Shown here: in pieces, positions 1-8,042 of the stretch
Layout: the number at the start of each line of letters is the position of its first letter
How positions within the stretch are numbered: the first letter of the stretch is position 1
Source of the DNA: Streptomyces sp. NBC_00094
GTDB lineage: Bacteria > Actinomycetota > Actinomycetes > Streptomycetales > Streptomycetaceae
NCBI RefSeq assembly: GCF_026343125.1
Contig: NZ_JAPEMB010000001.1
Location: 2,480,001-2,544,000, forward strand
Length of the DNA stretch: 64,000 nt
Reading direction: 5' to 3'
Program-made: the position numbers and the translations under genes
The notes under the pieces: generated by a model
What the model saw: the letters and a program-made list of their open reading frames with translations, nothing else
Databases searched by the model: none
Told to the model about the DNA's origin: nothing

Positions 1-41
1 GCGTATCTGTCATGCACAACTCAACTTTCAGGGGGGCCCTG

Positions 42-995
42 ATGCGCGTTGCGACACTCATCAAGAGCATGGACAACTCGACAGAAAACGTCACACCCGA
101 CGAATCCGACCTCTTCCTGCAGACCGTCCCGCGCACCTATGTGCACCGGGCCGGCGTGGCCGAGGTCTTCGTCACCGGAATCCAGCAGATCGGACCCGAC
201 CACTTCCGGCTCGGAGCCCAGTGGCCCCGCAGCCACAGCTACTACGGTCCCGTGGCCCGTCGCTGGCACGACCCGATGCTGCTGGCGGAAACGATCCGGC
301 AGGCTCAGCTCCTCATCGCCCACCAGGCCTACGACGTGCCCATGGGCCACCAGTTCCTCTCCCACGACGCCACCCACGCGATCGCACCGGAGGGCGCCCG
401 GCTCCGCGACCGCCCGGCACACGTGCTGCTCGACGTGCGCTGCACCGACATCAAGCGGCGCGGCAAGACCGTCAGCGGCTACGTCACCCGGATCGACTGC
501 CTGCGCGACGGTGAACTCATCGGCTCGGGCTCGATGACCGTGACCTGCCTGCCGCCCAACCTCTACCGCAGGATCCGCGGCAGCGCCTGCGAGAACACCC
601 CTCAGCGCAACCTCCCCGAGCCCGTCGCCCCCGAGGCGGTCGGCCGGCACTGGGGCTTCGACGTGGTGCTCGGCGTGACCGGGGTCAACAGGACGTGGAC
701 GCTGCGCGCCGACCCCGACCACCCGGTGCTCTTCGACCACCCGGTCGACCACGTGCCCGGCATGGTCCTGATGGAGGCCGCACGACAGGCCTCGCTCGCC
801 GTCCTGGAGCGGCCCGACGCGCTCGCCGTCGCCATGGACTGCGTCTTCGACCAGTACGTCGAGTTCGACAAGACCTGTGTGGTCACCGCGACCCAGGCCA
901 CTCCGGGACCGGGGGGCTCCCACACCGTGGCCGTCGAGTTCGCCCAGGGCGGCGCCATCGCCGCCACCATCAACGTCACCGCGATAGCGAGTTGA
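42..995 (+). CDS. AfsA-family gamma-butyrolactone biosynthesis protein
   Basis: Homologue of AfsA/ScbA/BarX, which join a beta-ketoacyl chain to dihydroxyacetone phosphate in the first step of gamma-butyrolactone autoregulator synthesis. The protein carries the two hotdog-fold halves of the family: an N-terminal half around HRAGVAEVFVTG and FRLGAQWPRSHSYY, and a C-terminal half around FDHPVDHVPGMVLMEAARQA. About 317 residues, normal for the family. An ATG at 12 is also open, but the ATG at 42 has a G-run (31-36) six bases upstream; ATG 69 is a third option. The stop lies 7 bp before the next gene, so they probably form an operon. No TetR-type butyrolactone receptor is in the window; a receptor-like operator sits upstream of the SARP at 5322. 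Family call is firm, exact ligand unknown. Confidence 0.9.
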   Translation: MRVATLIKSMDNSTENVTPDESDLFLQTVPRTYVHRAGVAEVFVTGIQQIGPDHFRLGAQWPRSHSYYGPVARRWHDPMLLAETIRQAQLLIAHQAYDVPMGHQFLSHDATHAIAPEGARLRDRPAHVLLDVRCTDIKRRGKTVSGYVTRIDCLRDGELIGSGSMTVTCLPPNLYRRIRGSACENTPQRNLPEPVAPEAVGRHWGFDVVLGVTGVNRTWTLRADPDHPVLFDHPVDHVPGMVLMEAARQASLAVLERPDALAVAMDCVFDQYVEFDKTCVVTATQATPGPGGSHTVAVEFAQGGAIAATINVTAIAS

Positions 996-1002
996 GGCCG
1001 GC

Positions 1003-2046
1003 GTGATCCTTGTTCTCGGAGGTACCGGATTCATCGGTGGTGCGGTGGTCAGGGAGCTGTTGAGGCCCTTACCCGGAACCACCCCGGGATCCACCACTCG
1101 CTCCACCCCCGGATCCGTTCCCGGATCCCCCCTCGGATCCCTCTCCGGATCCCCCCTCGGACCCGTTCCCGGATCCGACGTGCGTGTGCTGACCCGGCGC
1201 CCGCTGCCCGGCTGGATGACCGATGCCGGAGTGCGCGCCATACCGGGCGACCTGTCTGATCCGGCAAGCCTGTACGGCTGCTGCGAAGGCGTCGACACCG
1301 TTCTCCACATGGCCAGTTACGTCGGCCGCGACCCCGCTCTGTGTACGGCGGTCAACGACATCGGCACCCGGGCGCTGGCGCAGGCCGCGCAACAGGCGGG
1401 CACCGAACGCATCCTGTACGTGTCGACCGCCTCGGTCTACGGCAGCGGTCCCCATCGCGGCGCCACCGAAGGCCAGTTGACGCCCAACCCCGCCTCCGCT
1501 GCGAGCGCCTCACGGCTCCGCGCCGAGCAGACCGTCCTGGAGCGCGGCGGGATCGTGCTCCGCCCCCACCTGGTGTACGGACCGGGTGACCAGTGGTTCG
1601 TGCCCCTGCTGTGCCGACTGCTGCGCAAGGTGCCCGTATGGGCCGAGGGCGGCAGCGCCCGTACCTCCTTGGTCGGAGTCCGTGATCTGGCGCGTGCGAT
1701 CGCCGTCTTCGCATCGTCGGACTGGTCCGCCGACCAGGGCAGTGTCTACCACGTCAACCACCCGCGCCCGGTCACCCTGCGCTCCGTGGTGGCCCGGCTC
1801 TGCCAGGGGCTCGGCATCCCGCAGCCCGACATGGACCTGCCGCGCTCGGCGCACCTGGAACTGTCCACGCGCGCCCTGCCGCAGCTCTCCGCCCACCAGC
1901 ACGCCCTGCTCACCGTGGACCACTACTACGAGAGCAGCCGTATCTGGAACCGGCTCTCGCTGGATCCCGGGCCGGGCTTCGGCGCCGGCCTCGCCGCCGG
2001 ACTGCCGTGGTACCGCAAGCACCTGGCGGAGCTCCGCATCGCCTGA
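1003..2046 (+). CDS. NAD(P)-dependent epimerase/dehydratase-type reductase
   Basis: Extended short-chain dehydrogenase of about 347 residues starting at a GTG. The Rossmann motif GGTGFIGG is at residues 6-13 and the catalytic YxxxK region is replaced by a YGSGPHRG stretch after VSTASV, so activity may be unusual. Genes of this family sit beside afsA homologues in several butyrolactone loci and reduce the butyrolactone precursor; that role is inferred from the 7-bp gap to the AfsA homologue. A Pro-Gly-Ser-rich insertion (about residues 25-58) lies between the first helix and second strand of the Rossmann fold, encoded by a GGATCC-rich repeat. The gene converges on the LAL regulator, with a strong hairpin between them. 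Confidence 0.8.
   Translation: MILVLGGTGFIGGAVVRELLRPLPGTTPGSTTRSTPGSVPGSPLGSLSGSPLGPVPGSDVRVLTRRPLPGWMTDAGVRAIPGDLSDPASLYGCCEGVDTVLHMASYVGRDPALCTAVNDIGTRALAQAAQQAGTERILYVSTASVYGSGPHRGATEGQLTPNPASAASASRLRAEQTVLERGGIVLRPHLVYGPGDQWFVPLLCRLLRKVPVWAEGGSARTSLVGVRDLARAIAVFASSDWSADQGSVYHVNHPRPVTLRSVVARLCQGLGIPQPDMDLPRSAHLELSTRALPQLSAHQHALLTVDHYYESSRIWNRLSLDPGPGFGAGLAAGLPWYRKHLAELRIA
1075..1176 (+). repeat. GGATCC-rich imperfect tandem repeat inside the reductase gene
   Basis: About 100 bp made of degenerate 12-18 bp units built on CCCGGATCC, with six GGATCC copies and one GGACCC variant. It encodes a run of PGS, PGSP and GS units in frame, inside the Rossmann domain of the reductase at 1003-2046. 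It looks like recent slippage expansion and may vary in length among strains. Confidence 0.8.
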
Positions 2047-2074
2047 CCTGTCGTCACGCACCTCTCCGCCACTC

Positions 2075-2110
2075 GGGTGGGGCGGCCCCTCTCATCGGGC
2101 CGCCCCACCC
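2075..2110. terminator. Bidirectional hairpin terminator
   Basis: A perfect 14-bp GC stem (GGGTGGGGCGGCCC with its complement) and an 8-base loop lies between the stop of the reductase (+) and the stop of the LAL regulator (-), the expected place for a shared terminator. Confidence 0.8.
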
Positions 2111-2112
2111 TT

Positions 2113-4923
2113 TCACGCGTCCTGCTCGGCCCCCACCTGCAGCGCTTCCGCCCCGCCCACGGTCAGTTCGACCGGGAGGTCCTTGCGGCAGCGCACGCCC
2201 AGCTTGCGGTAGACGCGGGTGAGGTGCTGCTCCACCGTGCTCGGCGTGATGAACAGCTTCGTGGCGATCTCCCTGTTCGTGTACCCGCCGACCGCGAGCG
2301 CGGCGACCCGCCGCTCGGAGCCGGTGAGCAGCGCGCCATCGGAGTTCCCCGTGCCGGGGCCGGCCGGCTCGTCGCTCTCGTCGCCGAAGGACAGGAGCAC
2401 CTCGCCGAGCGGCGCGGCTCCGCACATGCCCACCAGGTGGCGGGCGCGGCGCGCGTGGGTCCTGGCCCGGCGGCTGTCCCCGAGCTCGTAGTACGCGTTG
2501 CTGAGGTCGGCCAGCACCCTGGTCTGCTCGTAGCGGTCACCGACCTGCTCGAACAGGTCGAGCGCCTCGGTGAGCATCTGCGGGCGTCGGCCCACCGGGC
2601 CGCCGGCCGCGAGCACCCGGAGCGCCAGGGCCCTGGGGCGGGCGCCGTTGGTGCCCGGGCGGCCCAGCTGGTCGTAGGCCAGCCGTCCCGCCTGCTCGCG
2701 GTTGCCGAGCTCCAGCCAGGCCTCGGCGGCGCTGGTCCGCCAGGGCACGATGCCGGGCACGTCGATGCCCCACTCGCGCATCCGCTCGCCGCAGGCCAGG
2801 AAGTCGGCCAGGGCGGCGTGGTGGTGCCCGGTGGCCAGGTGGAACTGGCCTCGGGCGTGCAGGTAGTACAGCCCGTACCGGGTCTGGAACATCGCCTGCG
2901 GGACGGCCCGGGTGAGGTACGCCTCCGTCTCGTCGTAGTGGCCCATCCGCGTGGTCGCGAGGACCAGGCTCCCCAGCGGGACGCCGATGGCGACTCCCCA
3001 GGCGTTCGGGGTGATGTGGTCGGTGGCCAGCTGGGCGTGGTCGACGGCGCCGGTCAGGTCGCCGAGCCCGACGGCCGCCTGGGCGCGGGCCGAGGAGAGC
3101 AGCGCCATCCAGGTCGGGGAGTACGGGGTGTGGCCCTCGCCGAGCAGCCGGTCGCACCAGGCGGCGGCGTCGGGGCGGTCCGCGGCGAGCAGCACGCCGA
3201 GCGCGAGCAGCGCGGGCTCCTCGGGCCAGGTGATGTCGTAGCTGGGTCCCCGGTCCCGCAGGACCTGCTCGGCCCGCTCCACGACCTGGTGGGCGCGGCC
3301 GTTGACGAGCGCGTCCGCCAGGAGGGCGGTGGGCCGGCGCCACGGATCGGTGCGCCGTGCGGCGACGTCCGCGGTGCGGGCCGCCTCCTGGGGCCGACGG
3401 CCGCGCTTGGCCAGGGTCGGGTGGGTCCAGGCGATCCACTGCTCGGTGTCGTGCAGGAGGGCCGCGGCCTCGCCGTGCGGCTCCAGTTCGGTGCCGCGCA
3501 GCCGCTCCAGGAGCTCGCCGGCGTCGGCCGTCCTCCCCTGCCACAGGAGCTGCCGGATCAGGTCGATGGTGTTGACCGGGTCCAGGTGACCCGAGCGGGC
3601 GGCGTCCGCGAGGGCGGCCAGGTGGTGCTCGGCCGTCGCCGGGTCCGAGAGCCTGCGCACCTGGACCAGCCTGGCCTCGATCGCCGCGTGCTGCGCGCCG
3701 GGTTCGGCGCGGGCCACGAGCGCCGCTTCGAGCGCCGCGGTCGCATGGTGGGTGCGGCCGGCGATGAGCTCCTGCTCGGCCGCTTCGAGGAGGACGTCGA
3801 CGCTCCACTCGCCTGCCGGGGCACCCGCCTCGACGAGGAGACGCGCGGTCTCCGGCGCCGGGGAGCCCTGCTCGTACAGCAGCTCGGCGGCCTTGACGGT
3901 GAGGGCCGTGCGTCCACCGGCGGGCAGTTCGTCGAGGACGGCCCGGCGGGCCACCTCGTGCCGGAAGGACAGTCCGGAGACCAGTCCACAGGCGGTGAGC
4001 GTCCGCAGAGCGGCTTCGGTCCTGGCCGCGTCGGCGCCGGTCAGGCGAGCGATCCGCTCGGGGGTGGCGGCCTTGTCCAGGACGGCGAGCGCCCGGGCGG
4101 CGGCGGCCACCGGGGGGTCCACCCGGCTGAGCTGGCGCAGCACGGCGCGGCCGTAGCCGCCGGGGCGGACGCCGCCGGTGGCGCGGTGGTCCTCGAGAAG
4201 GGCGTGCAGGAGCAGCAGGTTGCCGTCGGCGACGGCCTGGAACTCCGGCGCGAGCCGCTCGGCCGTCGGCCGGTCGATGTGCGCGGCGAGGAAGGACACC
4301 ACGCCCGCCTCGGTCAGCGGGGTGAGCGACATCCGCTGCGCGTGCGGCTGGTCGAGCAGTTCCGTGCGGAACATCGGGCTGCTGTCCGGAAGTTCCGGGT
4401 CGTCGGTCAGCACGAGCATGATGCGTGCCGAACCGATCCTGCGGGCCAGGTAGAGGAGGCAGTCCAAGGAGTGCCGGTCGGCGTGACGGATGTCGTCGAT
4501 GCCGAGGAAGACAGGGTTGTCCTCGGCGAGCCGCAGGACCGCCTGGGCCACCTCGTGGAGGGTGTGCGCCAGCTCCACGCCGATGGTCGGGGGCCGGCCG
4601 GCCTCCGACGGGTCCACGGCGGCCTCGGTGACCGCACGGTGCAGCAACCCGTGTATCTCGCGCGACTGTTCGTCGGCGATCGGGGCGCTGCGCAGCAACT
4701 GGCCCAGCACACCGAACGGCAGGGCGCGCTCCGCGCGGGCACAGGCAGCGCGCAGGACGAGACCACCGCCGTACGCGGCGTGCTCGGCGACCCGGTGCAG
4801 CAGCTCGGTCTTGCCGCTGCCGGAGGCACCGTCCAGCAGGACGACCCTCCCTCTCTTCGCGGCACATTCCGTCATCAATTGTTTCAGATGCATTGCCTGT
4901 TCAGCGCGTTCGACCAGTTCCAC
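2113..4923 (-). CDS. LAL-family (large ATP-binding) LuxR transcriptional activator
   Basis: Cytoplasmic regulator of about 936 residues. An N-terminal AAA/MalT-like ATPase has a Walker A loop (LLDGASGSGKTELL, about residues 29-42) and a Walker B region (NPVFLGIDDI); a long helical middle follows; a C-terminal LuxR helix-turn-helix reads SERRVAALAVGGYTNREIA followed by PSTVEQHLTRVYRKLG. The frame is open to an ATG at 4995, but the GTG at 4923 is preferred: GGAGGG lies six bases upstream and the protein then starts VELVERAEQ as other LAL proteins do. Such regulators activate PKS clusters from G-rich or inverted-repeat boxes and bind small ligands. It is the best candidate to bind the repeated AGGGG boxes described elsewhere; that link is inference. 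Confidence 0.92.
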   Translation of the reverse strand: MELVERAEQAMHLKQLMTECAAKRGRVVLLDGASGSGKTELLHRVAEHAAYGGGLVLRAACARAERALPFGVLGQLLRSAPIADEQSREIHGLLHRAVTEAAVDPSEAGRPPTIGVELAHTLHEVAQAVLRLAEDNPVFLGIDDIRHADRHSLDCLLYLARRIGSARIMLVLTDDPELPDSSPMFRTELLDQPHAQRMSLTPLTEAGVVSFLAAHIDRPTAERLAPEFQAVADGNLLLLHALLEDHRATGGVRPGGYGRAVLRQLSRVDPPVAAAARALAVLDKAATPERIARLTGADAARTEAALRTLTACGLVSGLSFRHEVARRAVLDELPAGGRTALTVKAAELLYEQGSPAPETARLLVEAGAPAGEWSVDVLLEAAEQELIAGRTHHATAALEAALVARAEPGAQHAAIEARLVQVRRLSDPATAEHHLAALADAARSGHLDPVNTIDLIRQLLWQGRTADAGELLERLRGTELEPHGEAAALLHDTEQWIAWTHPTLAKRGRRPQEAARTADVAARRTDPWRRPTALLADALVNGRAHQVVERAEQVLRDRGPSYDITWPEEPALLALGVLLAADRPDAAAWCDRLLGEGHTPYSPTWMALLSSARAQAAVGLGDLTGAVDHAQLATDHITPNAWGVAIGVPLGSLVLATTRMGHYDETEAYLTRAVPQAMFQTRYGLYYLHARGQFHLATGHHHAALADFLACGERMREWGIDVPGIVPWRTSAAEAWLELGNREQAGRLAYDQLGRPGTNGARPRALALRVLAAGGPVGRRPQMLTEALDLFEQVGDRYEQTRVLADLSNAYYELGDSRRARTHARRARHLVGMCGAAPLGEVLLSFGDESDEPAGPGTGNSDGALLTGSERRVAALAVGGYTNREIATKLFITPSTVEQHLTRVYRKLGVRCRKDLPVELTVGGAEALQVGAEQDA

Positions 4924-5321
4924 TGGCCACCCTCCAGTTCTGGAAGTTCTGCAGGTTCCAACGGTTGGCATTCGATTCTCACGTTCATGACTCACGTCTT
5001 CCGGGAAGCTAGCAACCCCTCAAGGGCGGGGGGTTTTTCCGCGCCCACTGCACGGGAACCGTACGCCCATCGGCGCCCCGAGCCGTCCCGGAAGGGATCA
5101 CTCCGGTACTGCGGAGGTCCGTCTCGGCACACCCCGCCCCGATGGACGGGGTCTTCCCAACCCCTTGTGCGCAGCGTTCACCTGCAGCTTCGTCAGGCCG
5201 TCCCAACCAGTGGACGGCGGCACCCTCTTTCGGTTGACAAACAGGTCGAACGGTTTGTTTACTGTAGGGGTGATGCTGCGGAAACGCACCCCCGTCCCGT
5301 CTTCGGCTGGAGTGAACCGGC
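4924..5321. promoter_or_regulatory. Divergent control region between LAL regulator and SARP
   Basis: Nearly 400 bp without a convincing gene. It must hold the promoter for the LAL gene (leftward) and for the SARP (rightward). On the leftward side CCTTGAGGGG (around 5017-5026) resembles the G-rich boxes found at other cluster promoters but has no good -10. On the rightward side are TTGACA at 5234-5239 and the palindrome at 5237-5258. Confidence 0.6.
5237..5258. promoter_or_regulatory. Candidate ARE-type operator for a gamma-butyrolactone receptor
   Basis: A 22-bp pseudo-palindrome: half-sites ACAAACAGGTC and, reversed, ACAAACCGTTC, agreeing at 8 of 11 positions, centred between 5247 and 5248. 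It overlaps the 3' end of TTGACA (5234-5239) and fills the region just downstream, a repressing position 64 bp before the SARP start. The length and the CGGTTTGT arm match what is known of ArpA/ScbR/TylP-type operators (AREs). An AfsA homologue is at the left edge, which fits. Receptor identity cannot be told from this window. Confidence 0.65.
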
Positions 5322-6290
5322 GTGCGATTCAATTTGCTCGGACCTCTTGAAGCGTTCTCGAACAGCGAGCCCGTGAATATGGGTGGATTCAATCAGCGGG
5401 CCACCGCCGGTTTTCTCCTGCTGCACGCGAACGAAATCATCCCCACCAGCAAGCTCATGCACGCGCTCTGGGGATACGAGGCGCCCACCACCTCGCGGAA
5501 GATGATTCAGAACGCGGTCTCGGGTCTGCGCAAGATCCTCGAGCAGCAGCTGGACCCCGCCGCACCGGTCACCCTGACGACCTGCGCCCCCGGCTACCGG
5601 CTGACGGTCGACGAAGAGCAGCTGGACCTCTTCCGGTTCCACCGTCTCGTCGGGCAGGGCCGTTCCCGACTGGCCGCCGGACAGCGGGAGTCGGGCCTCG
5701 CCGACCTGCGGGCGGCGCTCGCCCTCTGGCGCGGCCCCGCGCTCGCCGACCTCTCCGAGGCCGGCGTCGCCTGGCCCGAGCTCGCGGCGCTGCAGGGCGT
5801 GCGGCTCTCCGTCTTCGAGGACTGCGTCCAGGAGTCGCTCGACCAGGGGCGGCATCACGAGATCCTCGGCGAGCTGCAGCAGGCGGCGGCCGCCGAGCCG
5901 GCCGGTGAGCGGCTCTGCGGGCTGCTGATGCTGGCGCTGTACCGGTGCGGCCGGCAGCACGACGCGCTCGCGGCGTACCAGCGCACCCGTACCGTCCTGC
6001 TCGACTTCTTCGGCCTCGACCCCGGCCGGGAGCTGCGCGAGCTCGAGCACGCCATCCTCAACCACGACGTGACCCTCACGCACGACGCGGGCCCGCGCTG
6101 GTCGCGGACGGTTCCGCGGCAGCCGACGACCTCGGCCCAGGCGAAGGTGGAGGCCCAGGCCGAGGCGGAGCCGGTGGGCGCGGGGGCCGGTTCCGGAGGC
6201 GGGACCGGGGTGCACCGGTGCAGCAGGCTCCGGACGACGGGCAACCTGGGGCGCCGGCCGCTGCGTTCGCTGCGCTACCGGGGTGTGTAG
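5322..6290 (+). CDS. SARP-family pathway activator
   Basis: Streptomyces antibiotic regulatory protein of about 322 residues, GTG start. The N-terminal OmpR-like winged helix (MRFNLLGPLEAF to about residue 95, with ALWGYEAPTTSRKMIQNAVSGLRK) is followed by a bacterial transcriptional activation domain (BTAD, about residues 100-245, with RAALALWRGPALADL and ALYRCGRQHDALAAYQRTRTVL). The C-terminal about 60 residues are low-complexity Ala/Glu/Gly and Arg. SARPs bind heptameric direct repeats near -35 and activate cluster genes. Its own promoter carries the ARE-like palindrome, so it is probably de-repressed by a butyrolactone signal. A long hairpin follows the gene. Confidence 0.92.
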   Translation: MRFNLLGPLEAFSNSEPVNMGGFNQRATAGFLLLHANEIIPTSKLMHALWGYEAPTTSRKMIQNAVSGLRKILEQQLDPAAPVTLTTCAPGYRLTVDEEQLDLFRFHRLVGQGRSRLAAGQRESGLADLRAALALWRGPALADLSEAGVAWPELAALQGVRLSVFEDCVQESLDQGRHHEILGELQQAAAAEPAGERLCGLLMLALYRCGRQHDALAAYQRTRTVLLDFFGLDPGRELRELEHAILNHDVTLTHDAGPRWSRTVPRQPTTSAQAKVEAQAEAEPVGAGAGSGGGTGVHRCSRLRTTGNLGRRPLRSLRYRGV

Positions 6291-6330
6291 GGCGCGCGGG
6301 CCCCGGGGGGAGCCGCGCATGCATGCGCAT

Positions 6331-6391
6331 ACGGAGGTACGGGAAAGAGCCCGTGAGCGTGATGCTCACGGGCCCTTTCCCGTACCTCCGT
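6331..6391. terminator. Long bidirectional hairpin terminator
   Basis: A nearly perfect inverted repeat: outer arms ACGGAGGTACGGGAAAG and complement, inner arms GCCCGTGAGC and complement, loop GTGAT. It separates the SARP (+) from the convergent kanosamine kinase gene (-). Confidence 0.85.
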
Positions 6392-6411
6392 CGGAAACCG
6401 CTCCGGAACAC

Positions 6412-6480
6412 CGCCAGGGACGCCGTCAGGGGCGCTGTCAGGGACGGCGTCAGGCAGCCGCACGGGCGGCCGCACGGGCG
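6412..6480. repeat. Short imperfect direct repeats
   Basis: Four degenerate units around GCCGTCAGGGAC / GCTGTCAGGGAC, followed by two copies of GCCGCACGGGCG, directly between the terminator and the stop of the kinase gene. Probably slippage; no function visible. Confidence 0.5.
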
Positions 6481-6482
6481 CT

Positions 6483-7376
6483 CTACGCGCGGGCGAGCAG
6501 GACCGCGCCGTCCAGTGACGACATGCCGCCCAGGGCGGCGGGGGCGATCCGGACGTCGGGGCCCGCCGGGCGGGCCAGCTCCGCGGCACGGCGGGTCACC
6601 GCGTCGACGTAGCCGGGCAGTCCTGCGGCGAATCCGCCGCCCACGGTCACGAGTTGAGGGTGGGTCAGTTCACACAGGCCGACGATCGCGGTCGCCACCG
6701 CGTCGGCGCCGTCGGTGACCACCTCCACCGCCCAGGCGGTGGAGTCGAGCCAGGCGGTGCGCAGTTCGTCGAAGTCCACGGGCCGGTCCAGGCGGGCCGA
6801 GGCGCGGCGCAGGACCGCGCGGCCCGAGGCCACGGACTGGACGCAGCCGTGTCGGCCGCAGTCGCACCGCTCCCCCGCCCGGTCGACGATCAGATGGCCG
6901 ACCTCGCAGGAGCCGCGTGCGGTCCCGGGGCTGATGCGGCCGTCCAGGACGATGCCCCCGCCGATGCCGGTGCCGACCCCGATGTGGACGAGGTCGCGGC
7001 AGTCCGCCGCGTCCGCCTCGGCGAGCGCCGCGAGGTCGCCGTCGTCGGCGGTCCGCACGGTGGCGCCGGGCAGCAGCTCCGCCAGCGCCTCCCCCAGGTC
7101 GAGTCCCTGCCAGAACGGGCGGTTCGGCCAGCCGCGCACCCGGCCCGCCCGGTCGAGGGTCGCGGGCATCGCCACGCCCACCGAGGTCACCGGGTCGTCC
7201 GGGTCGACGCCCACGGCGGCGACGGCTTCGGCGAGGACCGCGAGGTCGGTGCCGAGGGCGGCGGGCTCGGGCCAGCGGAGCACGGTCTGCCGTGTCCCTT
7301 CCCCGTCCGGGGCGTCCTGACGTTCGAGGCGGAGTGCGACCTTGGTGCCCCCCACGTCAATTCCCAGCTGACTCAC
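6483..7376 (-). CDS. rifN: ROK-family sugar kinase, probable kanosamine 6-kinase (RifN homologue)
   Basis: ROK-fold kinase of 297 residues, GTG start with GGGAGA seven bases upstream. The phosphate loop is LGIDVGGTKVAL at the N-terminus; the GTGIGGGIV motif precedes a zinc site of the type EVGHLIVDRAGERCDCGRHGC. In AHBA clusters the RifN/GdmO enzyme phosphorylates kanosamine to kanosamine 6-phosphate, the committed entry to the aminoshikimate pathway. Assignment to kanosamine rather than glucose rests on the surrounding AHBA genes. It converges on the SARP with a terminator between, and lies back to back with the small ORF at 7469. Confidence 0.85.
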   Translation of the reverse strand: MSQLGIDVGGTKVALRLERQDAPDGEGTRQTVLRWPEPAALGTDLAVLAEAVAAVGVDPDDPVTSVGVAMPATLDRAGRVRGWPNRPFWQGLDLGEALAELLPGATVRTADDGDLAALAEADAADCRDLVHIGVGTGIGGGIVLDGRISPGTARGSCEVGHLIVDRAGERCDCGRHGCVQSVASGRAVLRRASARLDRPVDFDELRTAWLDSTAWAVEVVTDGADAVATAIVGLCELTHPQLVTVGGGFAAGLPGYVDAVTRRAAELARPAGPDVRIAPAALGGMSSLDGAVLLARA

Positions 7377-7388
7377 GACGTTTTCTCC

Positions 7389-7434
7389 CAGGGGTGCCTA
7401 GGGGGTTCTTGGCCCGACTTGACGCTCTTACATT
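7389..7434 (+). promoter_or_regulatory. Promoter with G-rich box pair (site 1), rightward
   Basis: CAGGGG (7389-7394) and TAGGGGG (7399-7405) start 10 bp apart; TAGGGGG abuts a weak -35 TTCTTG (7406-7411), then exactly 17 bp, then a -10 TACATT (7429-7434). Same layout as the promoters of the peptide genes and the BBE oxidase. It faces the small ORF at 7469. Confidence 0.6.
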
Positions 7435-7468
7435 CTTAATGAAGTTTCGCCGACAGGAGGTGAATCGC

Positions 7469-7666
7469 ATGCAGCCGACAGAGACCGTCTTCCTCGCCGA
7501 CACAGCGGATTCCGGGCGTATCGAATTCCCGGGAAGGATTCCGCCGGAGCGGAATCCGGCGGAAATGAATCCGGTGGAGCGAAATCCCGGCGTCCTCCCC
7601 GAGCCCGTCGACGCGGTGCTGAGGATATTCCTCGGAGGGATTCAGGCCGCGGCCCGCTCCCGGTAG
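7469..7666 (+). CDS. Small protein of unknown function with strong ribosome binding site
   Basis: A 65-residue ORF I do not recognise. Support: a perfect AGGAGG (7455-7460) eight bases before the ATG, and a promoter-like element of the cluster type ending 35 bp upstream. The protein begins MQPTETVFLADTADSG, has a middle with two degenerate copies of a P-x-ERNP-x-E motif, and ends in a possible amphipathic helix (VDAVLRIFLGGIQAAARSR). Codons in the middle are unusually A/T-ending (ATT, AAT, GAA), unlike neighbours. The DNA there also forms a perfect 9-bp hairpin (7536-7557), so a structured RNA is an alternative. Its end overlaps the convergent HxlR gene by 25 bp. Confidence 0.5.
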   Translation: MQPTETVFLADTADSGRIEFPGRIPPERNPAEMNPVERNPGVLPEPVDAVLRIFLGGIQAAARSR

Positions 7667-8022
7667 GCGCTGCGCGCGGCCTCCAGGGTGGAGCGGTTGC
7701 GCTCCACCCAGGCCGTCAGCGGCGTGAGCGAATCCAGCAGCTCGGCGCCGAGGGGGCTGAGCGCGTACTCGACCTTGGGCGGGACCGTCGGGAAGACGGT
7801 CCGCACCACCAGACCGTCCCGTTCCAGGTTGCGCAGCGTCAGGGTGAGCATCCGCCGGCTGATCCCGTCCAGCGACCGCTCCAGTTCGGTGAAGCGGCGC
7901 GGCCGGCGCAGGCCGGAGAGGATCCGGATCGTCCACTTGCCGCTCACGCGGTCGAGGAACTCCTCCAGCGGGGCCGCTTCGTCCCGCGCCAGCCGCGTGG
8001 CCGCCATGTCTAAGAGAGCCAT
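7642..8022 (-). CDS. HxlR-family transcriptional regulator (first copy)
   Basis: DNA-binding protein of 126 residues with the HxlR winged helix: VSGKWTIRILSGLRRPRRFTELERSLDGISRRMLTLTLRNLERDGLV. The central 60 residues are very similar to the second HxlR protein at 39713-40159 (both carry ISRRMLTLTLRNLERDGL and PTVPPKVEY), so the two probably arose by duplication. It is the last gene of a leftward group rifJ - thioesterase - hxlR, 20 bp after the thioesterase stop. HxlR proteins often sense quinones or aldehydes; the ligand here is unknown. Confidence 0.88.
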   Translation of the reverse strand: MALLDMAATRLARDEAAPLEEFLDRVSGKWTIRILSGLRRPRRFTELERSLDGISRRMLTLTLRNLERDGLVVRTVFPTVPPKVEYALSPLGAELLDSLTPLTAWVERNRSTLEAARSAYRERAAA

Positions 8023-8042
8023 GGGGACTGCCTCCTAAGGTG

